A stretch of DNA of 64,000 nucleotides from positions 3,153,449 to 3,217,448 of the forward strand of contig LNAC01000101.1 in NCBI GenBank assembly GCA_002007465.1, in the 5' to 3' direction. Each line of letters opens with the position of its first letter. Positions within the stretch are counted from its first letter, which is position 1. This document shows, in pieces, positions 32,466 through 45,269 of this stretch. The translations under genes and the position numbers were made by a program. Under the pieces are notes generated by a model that had not been told where the DNA came from, searched no databases, and was given only the letters and a program-made list of their open reading frames with translations. This DNA comes from Ailurus styani (taxonomy: Eukaryota; Chordata; Mammalia; Carnivora; Ailuridae).

Positions 32466-34000
32466 AAAAAAATATTTAAATTCAATAAATTAACATATAG
32501 TGTATTATTAGTTTCAGAGGTAGAGTTCAATGATTCATCAGTTGTATATAACACCCAGTACCCATTACATCATTACATCATGTGGTTTCCTGAGTAAGAG
32601 TCTTTTACGGTTTGTCTCTCTCTCTGGTTTGGCCTTGTTTTATTTTTTCCTCTCTTCCCCTATGATCCTCCCTTTTGTTTCTTAAATTCCACTTATGAGT
32701 GAAATCATATGATAATTGTCTTTCTTTGACTGACTTATTTTGCTTAGCACAGTACCATCTAGTTCCATCCATGTTGTTGCAAATGGTAGATTTCATTTTT
32801 GATGGCTGAGTAATATTCCATTTTGTATATATACCATATCTTCTTTCTCCATTCATCTTTTGATGGACATAGGGGTTCTTTCCATAGTTTGGCTATTGTG
32901 GACATTGCTGCTATAAACATTGGGGTTCAGGTGCCCCTTCAGATCACTACATTTGTATCTATGGGTTAATAGCCAGTAGTGCGATTGCTGAGTCATAGGG
33001 CAGGTCTATTTTCAATCATAGGAGGATTCTCCATACTGTTTTCCAGAGTGGCTGCACTAGCGTGCTTTCCCACCAACAGTGTAAGTGGGTTCCCCTTTCT
33101 CTGAGTCCTTGCCAACATTCATCATTTCCTGACTTGTTAATTTTAGCCATTCTGACTGGTGTGAGGTGGTATCTCACTATGGTTTTGATTTGTATTTTCC
33201 TGATGCTAAGTGATGATGCTTCTGCCCATTTCTTGACTGAATTATTTGTTCTTTGGGTGTTGAGTTTGATAAGTTTATTTATAGATTTTAGATATTAGCC
33301 CTTAATCTGATAAGACGTTTGCAAATATCTTCTTTCATTCTGTAGGTTCTCTTTTGGTTTCATCAACTGTTTCCTTTACTGTGCAAAAGCTTTTTATCTT
33401 GATGAAGTCCCAATAATTCATTTTTGCCTTTCTTTCCCTTGCTTTTGCAGATATGTCTAGCAAGAAGTTGCACAGCCAAGGTCAAAGAGGTTGCTGCTGT
33501 GTTCTGCTCTAGGATTTTGATGGATTTCTGCTCACATTTAGGTCTTTCCTCAATTTTGAGTCTATTTTTGTGTATGGTGTAAGGAAACGGTCTGATTTCA
33601 TTCTTCTGCATGTGGATGTCCAGTTTTCCCAACACCATTTGTTGAAGAGACTGTCTTTTTTCCATTAGATATTCTTTCCTGCTTTGTTGAAGATTAGTTG
33701 ACTCTAGAGTTAAGGGTCCATGTCTGAGTTCTCTATTCTGTTCCATTGGTTTCTGTGTCTGTTTTTGTGCCAGTACCATACTGTCTTGATGATTACAGCT
33801 TTGTAATAGAGCTTGAAGTCCAGAATTGTGATGCCACCAGTATTAGTTTTTCAGGACCTTTTCTGGTTCCATACAAATTTGGGGGTTATTTGTTCTAATT
33901 CTTTAAAAAAATGTGGTGGTATTTTGATAGGGATTACATTGAATGTATAGATTGCTCTAGGTACAATAGACGTGTTAACAATGTTTGTTCTTCCAATCCA
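32466..34000 (-). mobile_element. 5'-truncated L1, minus strand, nested
   Basis: Minus-strand ORF2 from the post-RT region ('acattgttaacacgtctatt' side) to the end of the 3'UTR at 32466. The duplication tgaattctgccaaacacttt (ending 32465) / tgaattctgccaaacattt (34001 onward) comes from the older L1 and dates this insertion as later. Stops and frameshifts are present, for example in the KILEQNT region. Confidence 0.92.
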
Positions 34001-34645
34001 TGAATTCTGCCAAACATTTAAATAAGAATTAATACCAATCCTCAAACTCTTCCAAATCCTGAAGAGGAGGGAATACTCCCTAACACATTTATGAGGCCAG
34101 CATTATTCTGATACCAATGACAGAGAAAGAAACTATATGAAAATGAAACTACAGACCAAAATCCTTGATGAATATTCTTATCAACAAAACACTAGTGAAT
34201 GGAATTCAACAGCATATTAAAAAGATGATACATCATGACTGAAATGGGATTTATTTTTGGAATGCAAGGAAAATTCAACATATAGAAATCAATCAATGTA
34301 ATACATCCCAATAATGGAATGAAGGAAAAAAAACACATGACCATCAAATTAAGGCAGAAAATGTACTTGACAAGATTCAGCACCTATTTGTGATTAAAAA
34401 TACTCAACATACTAGGAATAGAAGGATAATTTCTCAAATAACCAGTGCCATATATTCAATGGTGAAAACTTGAAAGTCCTTTACCTAGGGTCAGGAAAAA
34501 GACAAGGATACCTAATTTCACCACTTCTATTTGACATAGTATCAGAAATGCTAGTCAGAGTTTCTAGGTAATTTAAAAAAATGGAAAGCATCCAAATTGG
34601 AAAGGAGGGAATATAATGATTTCTGTTCTCAGATGATATGGTCTT

Positions 34646-34850
34646 TTTTTTTAAAAAAAAAGATTTTTATTTATTTATTTATTTGACAGACAGAGAGGTC
34701 ACAAGTAGGCAGAGAGGCAGGCAGAGAGAGAGGGGGAAACAGGCCCTCTGTTGAGCAGAGAGCCCGATGCGGGCCTCGATCCCAGGACCCTGAGATCATG
34801 ACCTGAGTCGAAGGCAGAGGCTTTAACCCACTGAGCCACCCAGGCGCCCC
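34646..34850 (-). mobile_element. CAN-type SINE, minus strand
   Basis: Complete SINE in the RT region of the old L1. Target-site duplication gatatggtctt at 34635-34645 and 34851-34861. Confidence 0.96.
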
Positions 34851-35138
34851 GATATGGTCTTGTATATTAAAAAAATAAACCCGACTTTTCTAAAGATGGA
34901 AAAAAAGACACTTAGAATTAATACACAAAGTCAACAAAGTAAAGGACACAAAATAACACATAAAATCAGTTGCATTTCTGCACACTGACAGTGAACAATC
35001 TGAAATGGGAATTAAGAAACAATTCTACTTACAATAGCATAAAGAAGAATATCATACTTAGGAATAAACCTAACAAAAGAAGAAAAAGAGTTGTGTTCTG
35101 AAAACTACAAAAAATAACTGCTAAAAGATATCAAAGAA

Positions 35139-35337
35139 TGGGGTGCCTGGGTGGCTCAGTGGGTTAAGCCTCTGCCTTCAGCTCAGGTCATGATCTCAGG
35201 GTCCTGGGATCGAGGCCTGCATCGGGCTCACTGCTCAGCAAGGAGCCTGCTTCCTCCCTCTCTCTCTGCCTGCCTCTCTGCCTACTTGTGATCTCTCTCT
35301 CTCTCTCTGTCAAATAAATAAATAAAATTAAAAAAAA
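35139..35337 (+). mobile_element. CAN-type SINE, plus strand
   Basis: Complete young SINE. Flanked by atatcaaagaa at about 35128-35138 and 35340-35350. Confidence 0.96.
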
Positions 35338-35899
35338 TATATCAAAGAAGACATAAATAAATGGAAAGACATCCTATGTTCACAGATTGGAAGAGTTAAT
35401 ATAAAGATGTCAATACTACCAAAACCAATCCACAGATTCAATGCAATCATTACCAAAATCTGAATGACATCTTTTGTGAAAATATAAAAAGACATCCTAA
35501 AATTTATATGGGAATCTCAAGGAACCCCAAATAAGAAAAATAATATTGAGAGAAAAGAACAAAGTTGGAGACTCACATGTTTTAATTTCAAAACTTACTT
35601 CAAAGCTACAGGAACTAAATCGCATGACACTGCATAAAGACATATACACAAATAGAATAGAATCGAAATCCCAGAAACAAACTCTCATATGTACAGTCAA
35701 ACTGATTTTCAACAAGGGTGGCAGGACGAGTCAATGGGGAATGGACAATGTTTTCAACAAACGGTAGTGGGACAATTGTATATCCACGTGTACAAGAATG
35801 AAGTTGAATATTTATACTATACAGAAAAATTAACTCAAAATGGGTCAAAAACCTAAATATAATAATAAAATCATTAAACTCTTAGGAGAAAATATAAAG

Positions 35900-36058
35900 T
35901 TGAGGGTTGCTAGGGTGTGCGGGGGAGGGATGGAGTGGCTGGGGGATGGACATTGGGGAGGGTTTGTGCTATGGTGAGTGCTGTGAATGGTGTAAGACTG
36001 ATGATTAACAGACCCATACCCCTGAAGCAAATAATACCTTACATGTTAATAAAATTAA
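35900..36058 (+). mobile_element. Very short L1 insertion (3'UTR only)
   Basis: About 160 bp of L1 3'UTR ('gggttgctagggtgtgcggg', 'gggtttgtgctatggtgagt', 'gaagcaaataataccttaca') plus A-rich end, flanked by aaatataaag. This is an extreme 5' truncation in an older L1. Confidence 0.85.
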
Positions 36059-36497
36059 AAAAATATAAAGAGAAAGCTTCACAACATTGGGTTTGGCAAT
36101 GATTTCTTGGATTTAATACCAAAAGCACAAGCAACAAAAGGAAAAAAAAAGTTTGATTTCATCAAAATGTAAAGGTTTTGTGTATCAAAAGACACCATAA
36201 ACAGAGTGAAAAATCAACCCACAGAGTGGGGAAAAAATATTTGCAAATCATATATCTGATAAGAGTCTAATATCCAGAATATATAAAGGACTACTACAAT
36301 TCAACAACAAGAAAAATTTTTAATTGAGCAAAAAATTTGAATAGATATTTCTCCAAAGAAGATGTACAAATAGCCAATAAGCATGTGAAAAGATACTCAA
36401 CTTCACTAACTATTAGAGAATGCAAATCAAAACCACTTCATATCCACTAGGATGGCTATTATAAAAACAAAACAGAAACAAGAACAGCAAAAAAGAA

Positions 36498-38159
36498 ATG
36501 AAAAGCCACACCATGCTCATGGATTGGGAGAACAAATATTATTAAAATGTCTATACTACCCAAACCTATTTACTCATTTAATGCAATTCCTATCAAAACA
36601 CCAATAGCATTCTTCACAGACCTGGAACAAACAATCCTAACATTTGTATGGCAGTGCAAAAGATCCCAAATAGTCACAGCAATCTTGACAAAGAAAAACA
36701 AAACCGGAGGTATCACAATTCCAAACTTCGAGTTATACTACAAAGCTGTAGTAATCAAAACAGCATGACACTGGCACAAAAATATACACATATGTCAATG
36801 GAACAGAATAGAAAACCCAGAAGTAAAACCATAATTATATGGTCAATTAATCTTTGACAAAGAAGAAAGAATATGCAGTGGGAAAAAGTCTCTTCAACAA
36901 ATGGTGTTGGGATAATTGGACAGCTACATGCAAAAGAATGAAACTGGACCACTTTCTTACACCATGCACAGAAATAAATTTGAAATGGATTAAAACACAT
37001 TTGAAATGTGGGACCTGAAATCATAAAAATCCTAGAAGAGAGCACAGGCAGTAATTTTTCTTACAGGGGCCCTAGCAAATAAAATAAAATAAAATAAAAT
37101 AAAATAAAATAAAATAAAAGCAAAAATAACTTATAGGACTACATCAAAATAGAAACCTTCTGCACAGTGAAGGAAACAATCAAACAAACCTTAATGGCAA
37201 TCTACTTTTGCAAATGACATATCCAATATAGTGTTAGTATCCAAAATATATAAAGAACTGATACAATTCAACACCCAAAAAATAAATAATCCAATTCGAA
37301 ATGGGCAGAAGACATGAACAGACATTTCTTCAAAGAAGACATGCAGATGGCCAACAGACACATGAAAAGATGCTCAACATCAGTCATCATTAGGGAAATG
37401 CAAATCAAAACTACAATGAGATATCACCTCACATCTGTCAAAATGGCTAAAATCAACAGCACAAGAAACAACAAATGTTGGCAAAGATATGAAGAGAAAG
37501 GAACCCTTTTGTACTGTTGGAGGGAAGGCAAACTGCTGTGGCCACTGTGGAAAACAGAATGGAGGTTCCTCAAAAAGTTAAAAATAGAACTACCCTACGG
37601 TCCATTAATCACACCCCCCCAAAATACAAAAACATTAATTCAAAGGGATATGTGCATCCTTGTGTTTATTGCAGCATTATTTACAATAGCCAAGTTATGC
37701 AAGCATCCCAAGTATCCACTGATAGCTGAATAGATAAAGAAGAGGGGGTGTGTATATATACAATGGAATGTTACTTGGGCATAAAAAAATAACAAAATCT
37801 TGACATTTGCAGTGACATGGATGGAGCTAGAGAGTATTATGCTAAACAAAATAAGTCAGTCAGAGAAAGATGAGTACCATATGATCTCACTCATCTGTGG
37901 AACTTAAGAAATAAAACAAAGGGGCAAAAGGGAAAAAATAGACACACCATAAAACAGACTCTTAACTACAGAGAACAAACTGATGGTTACTAGAGGGGAG
38001 GTGGGTGGGGGGATGGGGGGAACAGGTGATGGGGAGTAAGGAATGCACCTGTGGCGATGAGCACTGGCTGATGTATGGAAGTGTCGAATTCCTCCATTGT
38101 ACACCTGAAACTAATATAATACTGTATATCAATTATACTGGAATTAAAATAAAAACTTT
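36498..38159 (+). mobile_element. 5'-truncated L1, plus strand, nested
   Basis: ORF2 from 'catgctcatggattgggaga' through the C-terminal region (37314-37733 still open for 139 codons: [20 protein letters not shown] to [20 protein letters not shown]) to 3'UTR and A-rich end. A (AAAAT)n expansion sits at about 37077-37119, where other copies encode the Gly/Asn-rich linker. Several frame breaks. Confidence 0.9.
37077..37119. repeat. (AAAAT)n pentanucleotide repeat
   Basis: About eight AAAAT units inside L1 ORF2, an expansion within the element and not a poly-A tail. Confidence 0.9.
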
Positions 38160-39288
38160 AAAAAATAGCAAGGGTTAGTAAGGGTGGGGAAAAATTAAAA
38201 CCCTTATGCATTGCTTCTGGAGTATAAAATAGTGTGCCTGATGTGGAAAATAGTATAGCAGTTCTTTGAAAATTTAAATATAGGATTGCCATTGGATCAT
38301 CTGTTCCATCTCGAAGTATGTATCCCCAAGAACTGAACACAGGAACTTGAACTGTTATTTGTGGGCCAGCTTTCCTAACAGCATTACTCACAATAGCCAA
38401 AACGTGGAAACAACCCAAATGTCTATCAACAAATGAATGGATAAACCAAATGAGGTACAGATCCACAATGGATTATTAATCAGCTTTAAAAAGGAATGAA
38501 ATTTCATACATGCTACAATATGAACGAATGTTGAAAACATTATGCTAGGTGAGATAGGACTAATATTGTATGATTCCACTTATATGAGGTAAGTAGAATA
38601 GACAAATTCATATAGACAGAAAATGTAATTATTTTTACCAGGGATAGGGGAAAGGTGGGATAGGAAGGTATTTACAGAGCACAGAGTTTTAGTTTGGGAT
38701 GATGGAACATTCTGGAGATGGGTGATGAGGATGGTTGTACAACAGAGTGAATATACTTAATGCCATTGAAATGTATGCTAAACAAAGTTAGGATGGAAAA
38801 TTTTATGTTATGTATATTCTACTACAATAAAAAAGAAAATCACCTAGAAGTCAGAGAGAACAGCAAGAGTCTGTGGCATATGAGCCACAAATGGTTTCTT
38901 CTCCTTCCCCCTTCATATTTCACCTTGATCAAAATTCCACTCCAGGTCTGTGGCTGAGAACACTGGGATTCCTCTCTCCTCAGCTCCCAATGAGGGGTTA
39001 TCTTATCTCACCAGGAGGGTTGGGCCACAAGCATTGGTCATCTAACTTCAAACTGAAGTTGCTAAATTCCTGAGGAGTATGATCAAGAAGTCAGGGGGTA
39101 TTTTCTACTCAGTCCTCACCAACAGGATGAGGGTTCTAACCCAGGCACCTCAAGCCAAGAGAGCTAGGGTCCTGATCACCTCTGTCCAGCTTGCTTAAAG
39201 GGCAAAGGTTCTACACTGAGAGAGACAAGCAGAGAACACAATAACCTACCACCTACTCAAAATCCAGAGTAACAATTCAGAGACACCC

Positions 39289-39459
39289 TTAAAAAAAAAG
39301 AATATTTATTTATTCGAGAAAGAGAGCACAAATGGGGAAAGGGCAGAGGGAGAGGGAGAAGCAGACTCCCCACTGAGCAGGGAGCTTCACCCCAGGACCC
39401 TGGGATCATGACTGGAGTCAAAGGTAGATATGTAACCAACCGAGCCACTCAGACGCTCC
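39289..39459 (-). mobile_element. CAN-type SINE, minus strand
   Basis: Reverse-complement SINE with a short internal deletion before 'caccccaggaccctgggatc'. Head worn ('gagccactcagacgctcct'). Confidence 0.9.
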
Positions 39460-39481
39460 TATTTTTTTAAATTTATTTTGA

Positions 39482-39685
39482 GGGGTGCCTGGGTGGCTCA
39501 GTGGGTTAGGCCTCTGCCTTCAGCTCAAGTCATGATGTCAGGGTCCTGGGATTGAGCCCCGCATTGGGCTCTCTGCTCAGCAGGGAGCCTGCTTCCTCCT
39601 GTCTCTCTGCCTGCTTTTCTACCTACTTGTGATCTCTCTCTCTGTCAAATAAATAAATAAGTTAAATCTTTAAAAATTTAAATAA
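39482..39685 (+). mobile_element. CAN-type SINE, plus strand
   Basis: Complete SINE. Flanked by aaatttattttga on both sides (about 39469 and 39686). Confidence 0.95.
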
Positions 39686-39702
39686 AATTTATTTTGATTT
39701 AA

Positions 39703-39907
39703 CTTTTTAAAAAGTTTTTATTTATTTATTTGTCAGAGGAGATAGAGGAAGAGAGAGAGAGCACAAGCCAAGGGAGTGGCAGGCAGAGGGAGAAGCAGAC
39801 TCCCTGCTGAGCAAAGAGCTGGATGCGGGACTTGATCCCAGGACCCTAGGATCATGACCTGAGCTAAATGTAGATGCTTAATCAACTGAGCCACCTAGGT
39901 GTCCCTA
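39703..39907 (-). mobile_element. CAN-type SINE, minus strand
   Basis: Reverse-complement SINE, head 'gagccacctaggtgtccct'. The third SINE in 620 bases. Confidence 0.93.
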
Positions 39908-40043
39908 ATCCAGAGACCTTATCCAAGGGAAGAGGCAGATTATGAGAAAAGAGAGTTCCAAAGCTAACCCCTAAAGGAATTGACTCTATTTGAATGAGAG
40001 TATGGGAAAGAGCAATCACAAAATGCTCTCAAAACCAATAGCT

Positions 40044-40247
40044 CCTCTGAGCACCTGGGTGGCTCAGTGGGTTAAAGGCTCTGCCTTCAGCTCAGGTCAT
40101 GATCTCAGGGTCCTGGGATCCAGGCCCTCATCAGGCTCTCTGCTCAGCAGGGAGCCTGCCTCCTCCTCTCTCTCTGCCTGACTCTCTGCATACTTGTGAT
40201 CTATCTCCCTCTGTTATATAAATAAATGAAATCTTTAAAAAAAACAC
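40044..40247 (+). mobile_element. CAN-type SINE, plus strand
   Basis: Complete SINE. Target-site duplication aaaaccaatagct (40031-40043) / aaaacaatagct (40248-40259). Confidence 0.95.
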
Positions 40248-41659
40248 AAAACAATAGCTTTTCTTCATTTAAGGCGACAAACTAAACCATAGGCCAGCTG
40301 GTCAACCAGAGAGAACTTTGTAAAGAAACAACCATGAAGAGCCCTCCTGGGGTAAGAACAGCCATAGAGATCAACCTCAGACATTACCCCATCAGAATTT
40401 TATTGGATCGGACTGCTGAACAATTTGTGTGCCATGACATTGTCGAAAACAATAGAGCAATCACCTGATAATTAGTGAAGCCTAAGGGCTGGGTGTAATA
40501 CAAAATGTGTCACATAGCTAAACAGAAAGATCAAGGGCATAGATAACGAACAAGAGCACTGCCATTCCAGGGTGACTGTGCACACTCTCCAGACTGAGCC
40601 CTCCGAGGAATGACACCAAATGCTATGCACTGCCGAGGACAGGATGGAGGGAATAGACTTCATTAAAATAGAGTAGCCAAATCACAAAACAAACAAGCAA
40701 AAAATTTAAAAAGCCCCAGAGAAGAGGGAGGGTAGTCGGCATGCAGAATTAATATAACGTATTACCTTAAATGTCCAATTTCCATTAAATTTGTCTTATT
40801 AATAAGACATGCAAACAAATAAGAAAGTGACATCCTTATACAGCAAAAAGGCAGGTAATCAATTGGTCTGTGAAAGTTACCAGATATTATGGTCAGCAAA
40901 CAAGACCCCAAAGTAGCCATTACAACTATTTTTAATAGAAACCATGCTTAAAGAAGTAAAGGGAAGATCAACTTCTGGCATGACAGAATGAGGAGACCCA
41001 CTGACCCACTCCCCAGTGAAATTGGTGAAAATTATTTAACAATAAAAAAGCAACAGTTCCAAGCCTATGAAAATGATCCTAAGGGCAAACAGCAAGTGAA
41101 GAAATACATATTCAAGAAAATCTATGAACATACGGTAAGAAATGTGATACTGTGGTGTTTGAACCAAGACCACACCCTTTCTTTCACTTCCAACTCAGAG
41201 ACTCTATTCCAGACAGATGCAGTGAAGAATACAGGGCTCTTTTCCCTTGGACCAAGAACACAGGGTCCCTCTACCCTTAACCCCCAGCTGGAAGGGTCTC
41301 TTCCCAAGAGGTGCAAGACTTCAGTTTTTCTCATCCTGCCCCCAACTACCTGTTCCTGATGCTAAGTCTCATGTGAATGTAGCCAAGAGTTGGAGATTAC
41401 CTTCTTCTGCCCAGATTCCACCCATGGAACGAAGGCTCTACCCTGGCAAAGTACGCTGAAAATAATGGAGCCCTAAACACCCTATTCTCAGTTCTTGAAG
41501 CAATGGTTCCATTTCAGGAGAGGGAAGCTGGAACGATTTAAGTTTCTTGCTCTCCCAAAAAGCCGCTAGAGTGGGAATGTCTCTCAGAGAGAAAAGTACC
41601 ATTGTGCCTACACTTACTTGCAGATCTCTAGTCAACAGATTTGGGAGGGCAGGTCATAA

Positions 41660-42440
41660 AACTGATAGCTTCTATTCTACTCTCAAATGAACTTGAGACA
41701 GGGAAATTAAAGCAGACACCCCTGCCATACACATGCCTTATAGAACAGATAATGTATATCCTCCTTGCAAAATTCAATGAGTTAATGATTTCTTTGGAGT
41801 ATTCCAGCATAATAGATAACATCTATAGAGTGATGAATGGGTTCCTCATGAATGTTTTCTTTTTTCTTTTCTTTTTCTTTTTTTTTTAAAGATTTTATTT
41901 ATTTATTTCACATCGGGAGAGAGATCACAAGGAGGCAGAGAGGCAGGCAGAGAGACAGGGAGAGGAGGAAGCAGGCTCCCCGCTGAGCAGAGAGCCCGAT
42001 GAGGGCCTCGATCCCAGGACCCTGAGATCATGACCTGAGCCGAAAGCAGAGGCTTTAACCCACTGAGCCACCCAGGCGCCCACCTCATGAATGTTTTCTG
42101 ATTCAACAAAACCCCTGGTTCCAGGATATAAGTGACATATGGTATCCACCTAAACACTCCTCTTTGTTCCTAAATGCCTGAGAAGACACGTGTACTGGAC
42201 CTCAATCCTCAAAAATAACAAAACAAAACAAAATAAAACTGAGACTCCAAGCAAAGACAAGACTCATCCTTCTTTCCTTTCCAAGTCTCCCAGACATTCT
42301 GTCTGTGTTTGCACTCTCTCTATGTCTTCAATAAACTGTGTTCTCACTTCTCAGCTCGAATTTGATTTCTGTCCTGTGTGAAGCCAAGGATCCTCTTGAC
42401 TAGTCCTGAGGGACCCCGTTTGGGTCCTTGATCCCAGCCA
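41660..42440 (+). mobile_element. ERV1-like LTR, plus strand, with SINE inside
   Basis: The right end has the look of a gammaretroviral LTR. Polyadenylation signal AATAAA lies at 42330-42335 in 'tcttcaataaactgtgttct', followed by a U5-like stretch with an inverted repeat 'gggaccccgtttgggtcc'. The left limit was not resolved. A SINE sits at 41861-42082. No internal proviral sequence adjoins it, so it may be a solo LTR. Confidence 0.5.
41861..42082 (-). mobile_element. CAN-type SINE, minus strand
   Basis: Complete SINE. Exact target-site duplication cctcatgaatgttttct at 41844-41860 and 42083-42099. Confidence 0.97.
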
Positions 42441-43200
42441 GCTTGCATCAAACTGACTTCATTTGCAACAAAGCATGGAGAAGTTCAAGCCTAAGCATGC
42501 TCTCAAGAACAGTGGAAGTTGTGGGGGAAGACAGTAGGGTGGAGGTTCATGAACTGAATGAAGATTCAGGCTAAACTGAAGGCTGGCTAGTTTGCATGAA
42601 AGAAGTGGGGAATAGTACTTATAGGAGGACCCCTCCCAAGGTCAGAACAGATATCAAACACTGACATTGGAAGCTATTCTTTCAGTGGAGCTCAAATTTG
42701 ATTGGGTTAGTTTGTAGAACAATGTATGTCACAAGATATTGTTGAAAACAACAGAGCACTCAGCTAAGAAATAGTAAATTTAACAGCCAGATATGATTGG
42801 GAAAAGAGGGGAAGAGAGCCCTACCTCTAATACCATCATCCCAGGGTCACTGTGGGCCCATACAAAGCTGCATCTTTCTGAGGAGCAAGAGAAGAGCTTA
42901 ACACTGTGTCTGGTGGGGAGGACACTTACACTTTTGTAAAACAATCCAGCTAGTAACTAAAAAATAAACAAGCAAATGATAAGAACAAGCCTCAGAGGAG
43001 GGGAGAGTTGTACCTGGTATTGTTCCAATATATTATCTAAAGTTTCTAGCTTCCAACAAAAAAAATTGTGAGCCAAGGAAACAAGAGAGTATGACCCATG
43101 CGACAGAAAAAGAAGGCAAGAAAAACTGCCTGTGAGAGTGACAAGATGCTGGATTTAACAGAAAAAGACTTCTAAGTAATCATTATAAATATGTTCATAG

Positions 43201-43669
43201 GGCTGTGGCCGGTTTAGTCCCCAACAGGCAGCACTTTGTCTGCACCCAGGAGCTACACACCCTCAAGGTGACTAGCCAGGAGACAGTCATCCAGGTCAAG
43301 GCTCATGTAGCCTCGCTGAAGGGCATCGCTCGAGAAGATCAAATCACAGCCCTGGCAGGCATTCCCCTAGAGGACAAGGCTACCCTAGGTCAGTGTGGAG
43401 TGGAGGTTCTGACCATCCTGGAAGTAGCCAGCTGCATGCTTGATGGTGAAGTCCATGGTTCCCTGGCTGATGCTGGGAAAGTAAGAGGGCAGACTCCCAA
43501 GGTAGCCAAACAGGATAAAATGAAGACAGGCTGAGCCATGTGGTGGGTTAGTACTTTGTCAATGTTGTCCCCATCCCCACCTTTGGCAAAAAGAAGGGCC
43601 CCGATGTCAAATCTGAAGTCCATTGTAATCTTGGCTTTCCCCAATAAAGCCACTTAGTTCAGTCAAAAA
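43201..43669 (+). pseudogene. FAU: Processed pseudogene of FAU (FUBI-RPS30 fusion)
   Basis: FAU normally encodes the ubiquitin-like protein FUBI fused to ribosomal protein S30, which is released for the small ribosomal subunit. Here 43226-43534 reads [44 protein letters not shown] and [20 protein letters not shown], covering FUBI and the first part of S30 without introns. The start codon is AGG (43226-43228). An in-frame TGA (43532-43534) replaces an Arg codon in S30, and later S30 sequence ('ccacctttggcaaaaagaag') is frameshifted. A 3'UTR with AATAAA and a short A-tail follows. Target-site duplication aaatatgttcatag (43187-43200) / aaatatgtttatag (43670-43683) proves L1-mediated retroposition into old L1M sequence. 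Not expected to be functional. Confidence 0.95.
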
Positions 43670-43960
43670 AAATATGTTTATAGAACTAAAAAATGAATGA
43701 TTAAAGAAGTAAAGGAAGGTGTGATGACAATGTTGCATCAAATAAAAAATATCCACGAAGAGAGAAATTTCAAAAACAATTCTTGTTCTCAATAATTTCT
43801 TTTTTAATGATTTTCCCCCAGTTTTATTGAGATATAACTGATAAGTTTAAGGTATATAGCAGAAGGGCCTGACTTCCATATATTGTGAAATGATTAAGAT
43901 AGAAATTATTTTCAAAGAACCAAATAGAGATTCTAGAATTGGAAATAATAAGTGAAATTA

Positions 43961-44135
43961 AGGGGTGTAAGTGGCTCAGTCAATTAAGCGTCTGATTCTT
44001 GATTTTGGCTCAGATTGTGATCTCAGAGTTGTGAGACTGAGCCCCATGTTGGGCTCCACACTGGGCATGGAATCTGCTTAAGATTCTCTTTCCTTCCTGT
44101 GCCCCCAACTGCTCATGCTCTCTCTTAAAAAAATT
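43961..44135 (+). mobile_element. Old-form CAN-type SINE, plus strand
   Basis: Worn copy with 'ctgattcttgattttggctc' body, near the older subfamily. Tail 'ctctcttaaaaaaatttttt'. Confidence 0.85.
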
Positions 44136-44511
44136 TTTTTTTCACTTAGATGGACTAAACAATATATTTGAACTGATAGAAGAAACAGTTGATGATCTTA
44201 GGGATAGATTGAGAGAAATTTGGAAGCCGAAGAAAAAAGAGAAAAAAAAGAAAAAATAAAGAACAAAACTTCAAAGAACCTTGGAACAACATGAAATGGA
44301 GAATTGAGAAAGGAGCAAAAAAATATGTGAAAAAATAGTGGCTGAAAACTTCCAAAATTTTTGAAAAACAATGAACTGACTTCCAGAAAGCTCAAAGAAT
44401 TAAAGAAAGATATGGAGAAATGGCTTATCAAATAAAGAATTATAGTAAAGAAGCAGAAATTACATATATGAGTCAAATGGGAAATTCTGGAGTTAAAAAG
44501 TACAATGAGTG

Positions 44512-44718
44512 GGATTCCTGGGTGGCAGGGTCAGTTGAGCAGCTAACTCTTGGTTTTGGCTCAGGTCATGATCTCGGGGTCCCAGGGTTGAGCCCCACAT
44601 CCAGCTCCATGCTCAGCATGGAGTCTGCTTCGGGATCCTTTCTATCCCTCTGCCCCTCCCCCATGAGCTCATGTGCTTTCTCTTTCTCTCCAGAATAAAT
44701 AAATAAATCTTAAAAAAA
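44512..44718 (+). mobile_element. Old-form CAN-type SINE, plus strand
   Basis: 'ctaactcttggttttggctc' body. Target-site duplication aagtacaatgag (44500-44511) / aagtacgatgag (44719 onward) in the ORF1 remnant. Confidence 0.93.
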
Positions 44719-45053
44719 AAAGTACGATGAGCAAGATGAAATTTGATTAGAGGGGCTCAACCGCTAATATGAACTAGCAGAAGAAAGAACCATCAAGCAT
44801 GAAGATGGAGCAATAGAGAGTATACAACAGAAGAACAGAGAAAAAATAGAATGGATAGAAATAAACAGAGCCTCCAAAATGTATGGCCTGTGCTTAATCA
44901 CACCAACATACATATAATAGGAGTGCCAGAGGAGAGGAGAAAGAGAAAGGAACAGAAAAAATAATGACTTTAAAAATGTCTCTAATTTGCTGGAAAGCAT
45001 TAATCTACATGATCAAGAAGCTCAAGGAACTCCAAATGAGATAAATAGAAAGA

Positions 45054-45207
45054 GGGTACCTGGGTGGCTCTGTTGGTTGTTCGACTGCCTTCGGCTCAGG
45101 TCATGATCCTGGAGTCCTGGGATCAAGTCCTGCACTGGGCTCCCTGCTCAGCAAGGAGTCTCGTCCCTCTGACCCGCCCCCCGTCATGCTCTCTCTCTCA
45201 CTCTCTC

Positions 45208-45251
<44 letters not shown>

Positions 45252-45269
45252 AATATCTTTTTAAAAAAA
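45054..45269 (+). mobile_element. CAN-type SINE, plus strand, with long (TAAA)n tail
   Basis: SINE with about ten TAAA units at 45211-45252. Flanked by gataaatagaaagag / gataaatacaaagag. Confidence 0.94.

Larger units (their letters stand above)
31951..38845 (+). mobile_element. Old L1 ORF2 and 3'UTR, plus strand, with nested insertions
   Basis: Host element visible at about 31951-32465, 34001-36497 and 38160-38845. It reads from the end of the endonuclease region through RT ('cccaggaccagatggttcac', 'cttctatttgacatagtatc') to an L1MB-like 3'UTR ('ggtgatgaggatggttgtac', 'ctactacaataaaaaag'). Frames are destroyed. Younger L1s at 32466-34000, 35900-36058 and 36498-38159 and two SINEs split it. 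Confidence 0.8.

Noticed and set aside
37314..37733. 139-codon open frame
   Set aside because: It is the C-terminal part of L1 ORF2 in a truncated copy, with no start of its own.
43205..43534. Functional FAU-like gene
   Set aside because: No ATG at the FUBI start, a stop within S30, no introns, and a target-site duplication with A-tail. It is a retropseudogene.
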